Of a stretch of DNA of 64,000 nt, positions 55,258 to 63,945 are shown one piece after another. The notes beneath the pieces were generated by a model. It was not told where the DNA came from, ran no database searches, and saw nothing but the letters and a program-made list of their open reading frames with translations. Position numbers and translations under genes: made by a program. This DNA is from Streptomyces sp. NBC_00094 (GTDB lineage: Bacteria; Actinomycetota; Actinomycetes; Streptomycetales; Streptomycetaceae), in assembly GCF_026343125.1 (NCBI RefSeq), contig NZ_JAPEMB010000001.1, positions 5,647,501 through 5,711,500 of the forward strand. Direction: 5' to 3'. How positions within the stretch are numbered: position 1 is the first letter of the stretch; every line of letters begins with the position of its first letter.

Positions 55258-57396
55258 ATGGAACCGACCGAGAGCGCAGCCCCGGCCCCACGGCCGTACG
55301 GCCGTGTGGTCCCCACGGGCCTCACCTCCCGGCTGCCCGCAGCCGTGGTGGGCCTCGCCGCCGTCGTGCTCGTCGCCGGCCTCCAGCAGGCCCTGCGCAC
55401 CGGACACGGACTCTTCCCCGGCGGGGCCGCCGGCTGGTCCCTCGCCGTCCTCACCGGCCTCATCGTCGGCCACCTGGTCGCGCTCGGCCGCGACCGCTGG
55501 TGGGGCGGCACCGGCTCCGCCGCCGCCCTCACCCTCGCCGTCCTCCTGCTGTACGGCTGGATGCCCGCCGGACTCGTCTCGCTGACCGTCGTCGCCCTCG
55601 TCGGCGCCGCCCGCCGGCACCGCTGGCGCCAGGGCCTCCTGCACGGCGCCGCCGACGTCCTCGGAGTCGCCGCCGCCGCCCTCGTCCTCGCGCTGTTCGG
55701 AGACGTACCGACCGTCGAGGAGTCCTGGCAGCCCCTCGACTGGACGATCGGGGACATCCCGGAAGTCGTCCTCGCCGCGAGCGCCTATCTCGTGGTGACC
55801 CGCATCCTCCTGTGGTACACGCTCGCACCCCTGGGCCGCGGACTGCCCACCATCGCCCGCACCGCCCTCCTCCGACAGGGGCTCGTCGCCGTCGCGCTGC
55901 TCGGCATCGCCCCCCTCATCTGCGTCGTCGCGGCCACCCGGCCCGTCCTCCTGCCGCTCTTCGCCGTCCCCCTCATCGCCCTCGACTCCACGCTGTGGAT
56001 CGCCCGCGCCCGCGCCGAGGAACAGCTGCGCGACCCCCTGACCGGACTCCCCAACCGCCAGTGGCTCCTGGAGAGGGCCTGGACGGCCCTGGAGGAGGCC
56101 GAGAGCGAAGGCGCCCGCGCCGCCCTCGTCCTGATCGACCTCGACCGGTTCAGATCGGTCAACGACACCCTCGGGCACCTCGCGGGCGACCGGCTCCTCC
56201 TGCAGATCGCCGACCGGCTCCGCCTCGCCCTGCCCCGCGGCGCCGAGGCCGCCCGCCTCGGCGGCGACGAGTTCGCCGTCCTGCTGCCCTCCGCCGACTC
56301 CACCACCAGCGCCCAGCGCGTCGCCCGCCACCTCGTCGCGGAACTCTCCTCCCCGCTCGACCTCGACGGACTCACCCTCGTCCTGGAGGCCAGCGCGGGC
56401 GTCGCCGTCTTCCCCGACCACGCCCTCGACGCCGAGGGCCTGCTGCGCCGCGCCGACGTCGCCATGTACCAGGCCAAGCGGGACCGCACCGGCGTCGAGG
56501 TCTACGAGTCCAAGCGCGACTCCAACACCCCCGACCGGCTCGGCCTCCTCGGCGATCTGCGCCGTGCCCTCGACGCCGGCGAGGTCGAACTCCACTACCA
56601 GCCCAAGGTCCGCTTCGACGGCCAGGTCGCGGGTCTGGAGGCGCTCGTCCGCTGGGTCCACCCGGAGCGCGGAAAGGTCCCGCCGGACGAGTTCATCGCC
56701 ATCGCCGAGTCCTCCGGCCTGATGCCCCACCTCACCGAGTACGTCCTGGAGACCGCCCTCGCCCAGGTCGCCCGCTGGCGCGCCCAGGGCCTCAACGTCC
56801 CGGTCGCGGTCAACGTCTCACCGCGTGACGTCCACACCCCCGGCTTCGCGGGCGCCGTCGCCGCCCGCCTCGCCCGCCACGGGGTCCCGGCCGGCGCCCT
56901 CCAGCTGGAGATAACGGAGCACGTGCTCCTGGAGGACCCCCAGCGGGCCGCCGACACGCTCAACGGGCTCACCGGCCACGGCGTCAAGATGTCCCTCGAC
57001 GACTTCGGCACCGGCTACTCCTCCCTCGTACATCTGCGCAGGCTGCCCGTCAGCGAACTGAAGATCGACCGCTCCTTCGTCGCCCGGCTCGCCGTCGACA
57101 CCGAGGACGCCGAGATCGTCCGCTGCACCCTCGACCTCGCCCACTCGCTCGGCCTCCTCGTCGTCGCCGAGGGAGTGGAGGACGACGAGACCTGGGAGCG
57201 CCTGCGTGACCTGGGCTGCGACGCGGTCCAGGGCTGGCTCGTCGCCGCCGCGATGCCGCCCGCCGAGGCGACGGCCTGGCTCCTGGCCCGCAGCGAGCAC
57301 GGCTGGCGTCGACCCGCCGACATCGCCGCCGAACTCGCCGCCGACGTCGTCGTCGAGGTCGACCTCGACCACCCCTCCGGTCAGGTCGTCCCGTAG
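55258..57396 (+). CDS. rmdB: Membrane-bound GGDEF-EAL protein (c-di-GMP metabolism), probable RmdB
   Basis: 712 residues. N-terminal membrane region with about eight helices (25-250), then GGDEF (RLGGDEFAVLLPS, intact) and EAL (VAGLEALVRW, intact; metal ligands suggested by VAVNVSPRD, LEITEHVLLED and LDDFGTGYSSL). Both motifs are complete, so synthesis and hydrolysis of c-di-GMP are possible. In S. coelicolor the gene next to ligA is rmdB, a phosphodiesterase affecting development; orthology is inferred from position and domain order. Start ATG 55258 has GAGGGA 5 nt upstream; ATG 55174 would lie too near the upstream repeat. Confidence 0.85.
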   Translation: MEPTESAAPAPRPYGRVVPTGLTSRLPAAVVGLAAVVLVAGLQQALRTGHGLFPGGAAGWSLAVLTGLIVGHLVALGRDRWWGGTGSAAALTLAVLLLYGWMPAGLVSLTVVALVGAARRHRWRQGLLHGAADVLGVAAAALVLALFGDVPTVEESWQPLDWTIGDIPEVVLAASAYLVVTRILLWYTLAPLGRGLPTIARTALLRQGLVAVALLGIAPLICVVAATRPVLLPLFAVPLIALDSTLWIARARAEEQLRDPLTGLPNRQWLLERAWTALEEAESEGARAALVLIDLDRFRSVNDTLGHLAGDRLLLQIADRLRLALPRGAEAARLGGDEFAVLLPSADSTTSAQRVARHLVAELSSPLDLDGLTLVLEASAGVAVFPDHALDAEGLLRRADVAMYQAKRDRTGVEVYESKRDSNTPDRLGLLGDLRRALDAGEVELHYQPKVRFDGQVAGLEALVRWVHPERGKVPPDEFIAIAESSGLMPHLTEYVLETALAQVARWRAQGLNVPVAVNVSPRDVHTPGFAGAVAARLARHGVPAGALQLEITEHVLLEDPQRAADTLNGLTGHGVKMSLDDFGTGYSSLVHLRRLPVSELKIDRSFVARLAVDTEDAEIVRCTLDLAHSLGLLVVAEGVEDDETWERLRDLGCDAVQGWLVAAAMPPAEATAWLLARSEHGWRRPADIAAELAADVVVEVDLDHPSGQVVP

Positions 57397-57457
57397 GGGC
57401 CGCCTCAAGGGCGTCCCGCCCGGGCCGACCGTTTCACGGGGAGCGGCACCGGCCCCA

Positions 57458-57463
57458 TAGGAT
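57458..57463 (+). promoter_or_regulatory. -10 box of the gat operon
   Basis: TAGGAT, 37 nt before the gatC ATG; a start point near 57470 would give a leader of about 30 nt with a GTGAGGA ribosome site (57489-57495). Confidence 0.4.
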
Positions 57464-57500
57464 GGGTCAACACCATCAAGCTCACCCCGTGAGGATCCGC

Positions 57501-57797
57501 ATGCCTGGCATCACGCGCGAGGAGGTCGCCCACCTCGCACGGCTGGCGCGTCTGGAGCTGAAGGGCGAAGAACTCGATCACTTCGCCGGCCAGCTCGACG
57601 ACATCATCGGCGCGGTCGCCCGCGTCTCCGAGGTCGCCGACCAAGACGTACCGCCGACCTCCCACCCGCTGCCGCTGACCAATGTCATGCGCGCGGACGA
57701 GGTCCGTCCGTCGCTCACCCCCGAGCAGGCGCTCTCCGGCGCCCCGGCCCAGGAGCAGCAGCGTTTCAAGGTGCCGCAGATCCTGGGGGAGGACTAA
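57501..57797 (+). CDS. gatC: Asp-tRNA(Asn)/Glu-tRNA(Gln) amidotransferase subunit C
   Basis: 98 residues. GITREEVAHLARLARLEL at the start and MRADEVRPSLTPEQAL near the end are typical of GatC, which wraps GatA and GatB together. GTGAGGA provides the ribosome site. Four co-directional genes follow with gaps of 6 nt or overlaps. Confidence 0.95.
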   Translation: MPGITREEVAHLARLARLELKGEELDHFAGQLDDIIGAVARVSEVADQDVPPTSHPLPLTNVMRADEVRPSLTPEQALSGAPAQEQQRFKVPQILGED

Positions 57798-57803
57798 CAC
57801 GTC

Positions 57804-59306
57804 ATGACGGACAACACCATCATCATCAAGCTCACGGCCGCCGAGATCGCCGGGAAGATCGCCGCAGGCGAGCTCACCGCGGTCCAGGTCACCGAGGCCC
57901 ACCTCGCCCGTATCGAGGCCGTCGACGAGAAGGTCCACGCCTTCCTGCACGTCGACCGCGAGGGCGCCCTCGCGCAGGCGCGCGCCGTCGACGAGAAGCG
58001 TGCCCGGGGCGAGAAGCTCGGCCCGCTCGCCGGCGTCCCGCTCGCGCTCAAGGACATCTTCACCACGGTCGGCATTCCGACGACCGTCGGTTCGAAGATG
58101 CTGGAGGGCTGGATCCCGCCGTACGACGCGACCCTGGTCAAGAACCTCAAGGCCGCCGACGTCGTCATCCTCGGCAAGACCAACATGGACGAGTTCGCGA
58201 TGGGCTCCTCCACGGAGAACAGCGCGTACGGCCCGACCGGCAACCCCTGGGACCTGACCCGGATCCCCGGCGGCTCCGGCGGTGGCTCCTCGGCCGCCCT
58301 CGCCGCGTACGAGGCCCCGCTCGCCATCGGCACGGACACCGGCGGCTCCATCCGCCAGCCCGCCGCCGTCACCGGCACGGTCGGCGTCAAGCCGACCTAC
58401 GGCGCGGTCTCCCGCTACGGCATGGTGGCCTTCTCCTCCTCCCTCGACCAGGGCGGCCCCTGCGCCCGTACGGTCCTGGACGCGGCCCTCCTGCACGAGG
58501 CGATCGCCGGGCACGACCCGCTCGACTCGACCTCCATCGACGCCCCGGTCCCGCCGGTCGTCGAGGCCGCCCGCAACGGCTCGGTCGCCGGCATGCGCGT
58601 CGGTGTCGTCAAGCAGTTCCGCGGCGAGGGCTACCAGGCCGGTGTCGTGCAGCGCTTCGACGAGTCGGTCGAGCTGCTCAAGTCGCTGGGCGCCGAGATC
58701 GTCGAGCTGGACTGCCCGACCTTCGACCTCGCCCTGTCGGCGTACTACCTGATCGCGCCGTCCGAGTGCTCCTCGAACCTGGCCCGCTTCGACGCCATGC
58801 GCTACGGCCTGCGGGTCGGCGACGACGGCACGCGGTCCGCCGAGGACGTCACCGCCCTCACCCGTGAGGCCGGCTTCGGCGACGAGGTCAAGCGCCGCAT
58901 CATCCTCGGTACGTACGCGCTGAGCTCCGGCTACTACGACGCGTACTACGGCTCGGCCCAGAAGGTCCGTACGCTCATCACCCGTGAGTTCGAGAAGGCC
59001 TTCGAGGAGGTGGACGTGATCGTCTCCCCGACGACCCCCACCACCGCCTTCCCGATCGGCGAGCGCGCCGACGACCCGATGGCGATGTACCTCGCGGACC
59101 TGTGCACCATCCCGACCAACCTGGCCGGCAACGCCGCGATGTCGCTGCCCTGCGGCCTCGCGCCCGAGGACGGGCTGCCGGTCGGTCTGCAGATCATCGC
59201 TCCCGCCCTGAAGGACGACCGGCTGTACAAGGTCGGCGCCGCCGTCGAGGCCGCGTTCGTGGAAAAGTGGGGGCATCCGCTGCTTGAGGAGGCTCCGTCG
59301 CTGTGA
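57804..59306 (+). CDS. gatA: Amidotransferase subunit A (amidase)
   Basis: 500 residues. Ser-cisSer-Lys amidase: Lys in VPLALKDIFTTVG, Ser/Ser in PGGSGGGSSAA and TDTGGSIRQPAA. Hydrolyses glutamine and passes ammonia to GatB. Stop overlaps the next GTG by 4 nt. Confidence 0.97.
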   Translation: MTDNTIIIKLTAAEIAGKIAAGELTAVQVTEAHLARIEAVDEKVHAFLHVDREGALAQARAVDEKRARGEKLGPLAGVPLALKDIFTTVGIPTTVGSKMLEGWIPPYDATLVKNLKAADVVILGKTNMDEFAMGSSTENSAYGPTGNPWDLTRIPGGSGGGSSAALAAYEAPLAIGTDTGGSIRQPAAVTGTVGVKPTYGAVSRYGMVAFSSSLDQGGPCARTVLDAALLHEAIAGHDPLDSTSIDAPVPPVVEAARNGSVAGMRVGVVKQFRGEGYQAGVVQRFDESVELLKSLGAEIVELDCPTFDLALSAYYLIAPSECSSNLARFDAMRYGLRVGDDGTRSAEDVTALTREAGFGDEVKRRIILGTYALSSGYYDAYYGSAQKVRTLITREFEKAFEEVDVIVSPTTPTTAFPIGERADDPMAMYLADLCTIPTNLAGNAAMSLPCGLAPEDGLPVGLQIIAPALKDDRLYKVGAAVEAAFVEKWGHPLLEEAPSL

Positions 59307-59548
59307 GTACCAGTGCACTGCAGAAGGCCAAGGGCTTCAAGAAGTCCAAGACCGGCACGTACCTGTCCATCGGCACCACCGCGTTCGGCCTGCTGGGCGT
59401 GGTCAAGCGGGGCCGTGCGGCCCGTAGCGAGCACGACACGCTCAAGCTGCTCGACGCCGTCGTGTCCGCCGCCGCCATCGCCACCGGCGTCGCTCTCCTC
59501 GTGCGCGAGCTCAAGCGCATCGGTGACGACGACGTCCTGTTCGGCTGA
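59303..59548 (+). CDS. Small conserved membrane protein between gatA and gatB
   Basis: 81 residues. Starts STSALQKAKGFKKSKTGTYL, with a short hydrophobic stretch near residues 22-33 and a clear membrane helix AVVSAAAIATGVALLV (about 52-67) between charged ends. GTG 59303 overlaps the gatA stop (GTGA), so it is translated with the operon. No family is recognised. Its place between two subunits of an essential complex makes it worth attention, but a role in amidation is not shown. Confidence 0.8.
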   Translation: MSTSALQKAKGFKKSKTGTYLSIGTTAFGLLGVVKRGRAARSEHDTLKLLDAVVSAAAIATGVALLVRELKRIGDDDVLFG

Positions 59549-59577
59549 GGCCGAAGGCATCAGAGGGAATTCTCACC

Positions 59578-61089
59578 GTGACTGTCACTGAACTGCTGTC
59601 GTACGACGCGGCCCTCGCGGCGTTCGACCCCGTCATGGGCCTTGAGGTCCATGTCGAGCTCGGCACCAAGACGAAGATGTTCTGCGGCTGCTCGACCGAG
59701 CTGGGCGCGGAGCCGAACTCGCAGACCTGTCCGACCTGCCTCGGCCTGCCCGGCTCGCTGCCGGTGGTCAACGCGATCGGCGTCGAGTCCGCCATCAAGA
59801 TCGGTCTCGCGCTGAACTGCGAGATCGCCGAGTGGTGCCGCTTCGCCCGGAAGAACTACTTCTATCCGGACATGCCGAAGAACTTCCAGACCTCCCAGTA
59901 CGACGAGCCGATCGCCTTCAACGGCTACCTGGACGTCCAGCTGGAGGACGGCGAGATCTTCCGCGTGGAGATCGAGCGCGCCCACATGGAGGAGGACACC
60001 GGAAAGTCGCTGCACGTCGGCGGCGCCACCGGCCGTATCCACGGCGCGTCCCACTCCCTGCTCGACTACAACCGGGCCGGCATCCCGCTCATCGAGATCG
60101 TCACCAAGCCGATCGAGGGCGCGGGCGAGCGGGCCCCCGAGGTCGCCAAGGCGTACGTCGCCGAGCTGCGCGAGCTGATCCGCGCCCTCGGTGTCTCCGA
60201 CGCGCGCATGGACAAGGGCCAGATGCGCTGCGACGTGAACCTGTCGCTGCGTCCGCACGGCGTCGAGAAGTTCGGCACCCGCTCGGAGACGAAGAACGTC
60301 AACTCGCTCCGCTCCGTGGAGCGTGCGGCGCGCTTCGAGATCCAGCGCCACGCGGCCGTGCTCACCTCCGGGGGCACGATCATCCAGGAGACCCGTCACT
60401 TCCACGAGGACGACGGCTCCACCACCTCCGGCCGCATCAAGGACAACGCCGAGGACTACCGGTACTTCCCGGAGCCCGACCTCGTCCCCGTGGCCCCGGC
60501 CCGCGCCTGGGTCGAGGAGCTGCGCGGCGGTCTGCCCGAGCTGCCGCGGGTGCGTCGCAACCGGCTCCGTGAGGAGTGGGGCGTGTCCGAGCTGGACATG
60601 CAGTCCATCCTCAACGCGGGCGCGGTCGACTCGATCGTCGCCACGATCGAGGCGGGCGCGGACGCGACCTCGGCCCGCAAGTGGTGGATGGGCGAGCTCG
60701 CCCGATCCTCCAACGAGCAGGGCGTCTCGCTCGAGGAGCTGGCGATCACCCCGTCGGACGTGGCCCGGGTCTCCGCCCTGGTCTCCGCCGGCGATCTGAA
60801 CGACAAGCTGGCCCGTCAGGTCATCGAGGGCGTCCTCGCCGGCGAGGGCACCCCGGACGAGGTCGTCGAGAAGCGCGGTCTGAAGGTCGTCTCCGACGAC
60901 GGCGCGCTCGGCACGGCGGTCGACGAGGCCATCGCGGGCAACGCGGCCATCGCGGACAAGATCCGCGGCGGCAAGGTCGCGGCGGTCGGCGCCCTCGTGG
61001 GCGCGGTCATGAAGGCGACCCGCGGCCAGGCGGACGCGGCGCGCGTGAAGGACCTGATCCTGGAGAAGCTGGGCGTCAGCGAGGGCTGA
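59578..61089 (+). CDS. gatB: Amidotransferase subunit B
   Basis: 503 residues. GLEVHVELGTKTKMFCGCS with the zinc Cys pairs continuing TCPTCLGLPGSLPVVN, then the kinase-like core and the C-terminal YqeY/helical tail (GGKVAAVGALVGAVMKATRGQ). Phosphorylates and amidates Glu-tRNA(Gln)/Asp-tRNA(Asn). GTG 59578 after AGAGGGAA. Confidence 0.97.
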   Translation: MTVTELLSYDAALAAFDPVMGLEVHVELGTKTKMFCGCSTELGAEPNSQTCPTCLGLPGSLPVVNAIGVESAIKIGLALNCEIAEWCRFARKNYFYPDMPKNFQTSQYDEPIAFNGYLDVQLEDGEIFRVEIERAHMEEDTGKSLHVGGATGRIHGASHSLLDYNRAGIPLIEIVTKPIEGAGERAPEVAKAYVAELRELIRALGVSDARMDKGQMRCDVNLSLRPHGVEKFGTRSETKNVNSLRSVERAARFEIQRHAAVLTSGGTIIQETRHFHEDDGSTTSGRIKDNAEDYRYFPEPDLVPVAPARAWVEELRGGLPELPRVRRNRLREEWGVSELDMQSILNAGAVDSIVATIEAGADATSARKWWMGELARSSNEQGVSLEELAITPSDVARVSALVSAGDLNDKLARQVIEGVLAGEGTPDEVVEKRGLKVVSDDGALGTAVDEAIAGNAAIADKIRGGKVAAVGALVGAVMKATRGQADAARVKDLILEKLGVSEG

Positions 61090-61110
61090 GCCTCTTCTCG
61101 TACGGACATG

Positions 61111-61150
61111 CGAGCGGCCCCGCACCGGAGTTCCGGTGCGGGGCCGCTCG
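61111..61150. terminator. Bidirectional terminator between gatB and the kinase gene
   Basis: Perfect 19-bp stem (61111-61129 with 61132-61150). It ends 16 nt before the kinase stop on the other strand, so it can serve both convergent genes. Confidence 0.9.
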
Positions 61151-61166
61151 TCGTCTCCCGTACGCG

Positions 61167-63104
61167 CTACCGCTTGAGCAGCGGGGCGGCGATGACCGCG
61201 TTGCCGGTGTCGTCGCAGGTCGACTCCACCTTGAGCCGGAGCCGCAGGGCCCCTTCGATGTTCAGGGACTTGACGATCGGCTTTCCGAGGTCCACGGTCT
61301 CGTTGAAGAGCGCGGGTTGGTCGTCCACGGAGATGACGACCCGCGCGGACTCGATCCTGGAGCCGTCGTCGATCCCCGCGGTGAACTCGAAGATCTTCCA
61401 CTCGCGGTTGAGGTCGTACTCGACGTACGCGCCGTTGTAGCAGTCGCCGATGAGGGCGGCCCCGTACTCCTTGGTGTCGATCTTGGCGCTGCCGATGACG
61501 AAGTCGTCGGGATCGCTGACCGAGGCGAGGGCGGTCAGATCGGCGACGGGCAGGTCCCGCACCGAGCCGGGGTCGTCGGTCGGGCTCGCGGAACCCTCCG
61601 GGTCCGTGGTCGGCGTGTCCGTCGGTTCCTCGGAGGTCGGCTGCTCGGAGGTCGGTTCCTGGGTGGGCTCCTCCGTCGGGGCTTCCGTCGTGGGTTCCGT
61701 CGTGGCGGGCGCGGATGTGGTGGTCTCGGTGGACGCCCCGCCGCCGGCCTTGTTCTTGCCGTCCTCGCCCTCCTTGGCGCCGAGCAGCTGGACGCCGATC
61801 ACCGCGAGGACGGCGATCAGGACGACCCCGGCCGCGGCGCCGATGAGCGGCCCCTTGCGACGGCGGCGCGGCGCGGGCGCGGAGGGAGCCGTCGACGCGG
61901 GCGCCGGCGCGGCGGGAGGCGTCGGGGGACCGAAGCCGGGCGTCGCGACGGTGGGCGGCTCGGCGGACGGCTCCGGTACGACGGGCTGCGGGGCCGCCGG
62001 AGGCTGCGGGCTCACCACGGGCTGGGAAACCACGACCGGCGGCGGGCCGACGGGCGGCTGGGCCACCGGTGCGGCCACCGGCGCGGGCGGCGGGGTCGCG
62101 GGCGGGGGCGGGGCCAGGAGAGGCGCAGCGGGCGGTACCGCGGGGGCCGCCACGGGCCGCGCGGTGGGGACCGGCGGGACCGCGTCCTCGACCGTCGCGG
62201 GGCGCGAGGTCGTCGTGGACACCATCCCGTGCCGGACGTCCTTGACCCAGGACGACAGGGACAGGGGGCGGTGGTCCGCGTCGGCGGCCGCGATGCTCAG
62301 CACCCGCTCGCGCTGCTCCGCCGGCAGCCCCGCGATCTGCGGGAGCGCGCCGAGCGCGGCGACCAGCTGCTCGGGCGCGGGAGGCGGGGACTCCCCGCTG
62401 AGCAGGAAGTACGCGATGGCGCCGAAGGCGTAGCGGTCGGTGCTCGGGGTGCGCTTGCCCGCGAAGATCTCGGGTGCCGCGTATCCGGGGGTGAACCACA
62501 CCTCGGCGGTCTGGTGGTCGGCGGTCAGTTTGCTCAGACCGAAGTCGACCAGGGTGGCCTGGCCGTGCTCGTCGACCATGACGTTGCCCGGGGACAGGTC
62601 GCCGTGGACGACCGTCCGTCCCGAGGGCGTGGCCTTCCCGGAGTGCAGCCAGTCCAGGACGTCCGCGAGCTGCTCCAGGGTCCGCATCACCTCGCGCCGT
62701 TCGCCCGGCGTGGTGAGCGTGCGCTCGGCCCGCCAGTCGCGCAGGTCGAGGCCGTCGACGTGGTTCATGACGAGAACCAGGGCCCGGCCGGTGATGGTCC
62801 CGGACTCGCCGGGGCGGTGGATCGGCGGCCCCTGGAAGTGCTCCCGTACGCCGACCACGCCCGGGCGGTGGACGAAGCGGAGCAGCTCGGCCTGCTCGTT
62901 CCACTTCTGGCTGATCCGCTCGAAGACCTCCGGCGTGATCGTCGTCTTCGAGTCGAGGATCTTGACGACGACGGGCTCGGTGCCGCCGGCCAGCTGGATC
63001 TCCGCGAGATAGAGCACGGCCTCGCCGCCCCGCCCGATGGACCGGAGGAGCCGGTACCGGTCAGGAGTGGAGTCGGGCCCGATGTGGTGTGCCGTGTTGC
63101 TCAA
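61167..63104 (-). CDS. Receptor-type Ser/Thr protein kinase
   Basis: 645 residues. Kinase domain (about 15-285): glycine loop IGRGGEAVLY, Lys in PVVVKILD, catalytic loop VVHGDLSPGNVMV (Gly replaces the Arg of HRD), DFG in LVDFGLSKL and APE in YAAPEIF. Then a Pro/Ala-rich linker, one membrane helix (GAAAGVVLIAVLAVIGVQLL), a Thr/Pro/Glu-rich stalk and an outer domain of about 140 residues that resembles NPCBM/NEW2 carbohydrate-binding domains. Start TTG 63104 with GGGGGA upstream is the best available. The transposon fragment begins just upstream. Ligand unknown. Confidence 0.87.
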   Translation of the reverse strand: MSNTAHHIGPDSTPDRYRLLRSIGRGGEAVLYLAEIQLAGGTEPVVVKILDSKTTITPEVFERISQKWNEQAELLRFVHRPGVVGVREHFQGPPIHRPGESGTITGRALVLVMNHVDGLDLRDWRAERTLTTPGERREVMRTLEQLADVLDWLHSGKATPSGRTVVHGDLSPGNVMVDEHGQATLVDFGLSKLTADHQTAEVWFTPGYAAPEIFAGKRTPSTDRYAFGAIAYFLLSGESPPPAPEQLVAALGALPQIAGLPAEQRERVLSIAAADADHRPLSLSSWVKDVRHGMVSTTTSRPATVEDAVPPVPTARPVAAPAVPPAAPLLAPPPPATPPPAPVAAPVAQPPVGPPPVVVSQPVVSPQPPAAPQPVVPEPSAEPPTVATPGFGPPTPPAAPAPASTAPSAPAPRRRRKGPLIGAAAGVVLIAVLAVIGVQLLGAKEGEDGKNKAGGGASTETTTSAPATTEPTTEAPTEEPTQEPTSEQPTSEEPTDTPTTDPEGSASPTDDPGSVRDLPVADLTALASVSDPDDFVIGSAKIDTKEYGAALIGDCYNGAYVEYDLNREWKIFEFTAGIDDGSRIESARVVISVDDQPALFNETVDLGKPIVKSLNIEGALRLRLKVESTCDDTGNAVIAAPLLKR

Positions 63105-63247
63105 GTTTCCCCCAAGGCACAGTGATTGACAGAGGGTCAGCTTGCCGTTTCGGTGTGGCGGAGGTCAACGCGGGAGTGGTCCCGCGCACCGATCCGGTAT
63201 GCGAGGGGGGCCCCGGCGCGGGGCGAGGGCGGCCGGAAGTCGCCTGG

Positions 63248-63913
63248 ATTCCCGTCACGGACACCGCGGTCGGGGTCGATGTCGGCCTGGACCACCTGCT
63301 GACGCTCTCCACGGGGGAGAAGATCGCCAACCCCCGGCATGGGCGCCGTGACCGTGTCGCTCTTGCCAGGGCCCAGCGGAGCCTTGCTCGCAAGGCTCCG
63401 GGCGATGGCGCCAACCGTCGAAAGGCCCGGCGGAAGGTCGCGAAGATCCACGCCCGGATCGCCGATCGGCGGCGTGATGGGCTGCACAAGCTGACGACTC
63501 GACTCGTGCGTGAGAACCAAACGCTCGTGATCGAGGACCTGAGTGTGCGGAACATGGTCAAGAACCGGAGCCTCGCCCATGCCATCAGTGATGCGGCCTG
63601 GTCGGAGTTTCGGAGCATGTTGGAGTACAAGGCTGCTTGGTACGGGCGGGAAGTGGTCGCGGTCGACCGCTTCTTCCCCTCCTCCAAGCTGTGCTCCCAC
63701 TGCGGCCGGCTCGCGAAGAGCATGCCGCTGCACGTTCGCACCTGGACGTGCGAGGGCTGCGGCACGGTCCACGACCGGGACGTGAACGCGGCGAAGAACC
63801 TCAAGGCCGCCGGGCTGGCGGTGTCGGTCTGTGGAGCCGGTGTAAGACCTCAACGGAGAACTCCGGGCGGGCAGCCGACGACGAAGCAGAAAACCCCACG
63901 GCGCGAGCCGTAG
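63248..63913 (+). pseudogene. TnpB (IS200/IS605/IS607-type) C-terminal fragment
   Basis: About 221 residues matching only the RuvC/zinc half of TnpB. RuvC acidic residues: Asp in VGVDVGLDHLLTLS, Glu in LVIEDLSVRNM, Asp in HDRDVNAAKNL; zinc ribbon SKLCSHCG and CEGCGTVH. The N-terminal wedge/REC part (typically the first 150-200 residues) is absent, and the bases upstream (63114-63247) read as unrelated sequence with no proper start. The frame stays open back to 63089, but this overlaps the kinase start. Hence a truncated, inactive copy; no TnpA is present. Confidence 0.82.
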
Positions 63914-63945
63914 GGACCCCCTTCATCAGGAGGGGAGGAAGCCAA
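63914..63945 (+). mobile_element. Right-end hairpin of the IS200/IS605-like element
   Basis: CCCCTTC (63918-63924) and GGAGGGG (63929-63935) pair (one G-U) around ATCA, followed by GGAAGCCAA. This matches the usual layout of these elements: subterminal hairpin, then a short end sequence after tnpB. The same segment is where the omega-RNA 3' part and guide junction would lie. Confidence 0.6.

Noticed and set aside
53509..56730. 1073-codon antisense frame over ligA and the GGDEF-EAL gene
   Set aside because: No recognisable domain; both sense genes are certain.
59560..62904. Long minus-strand frame over gatB and the kinase gene
   Set aside because: Crosses a strong terminator and conflicts with two well-supported genes.
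63089..63247. Intact start of the TnpB gene
   Set aside because: The frame is open, but the translated stretch does not resemble the TnpB N-terminus and overlaps the kinase start codon.
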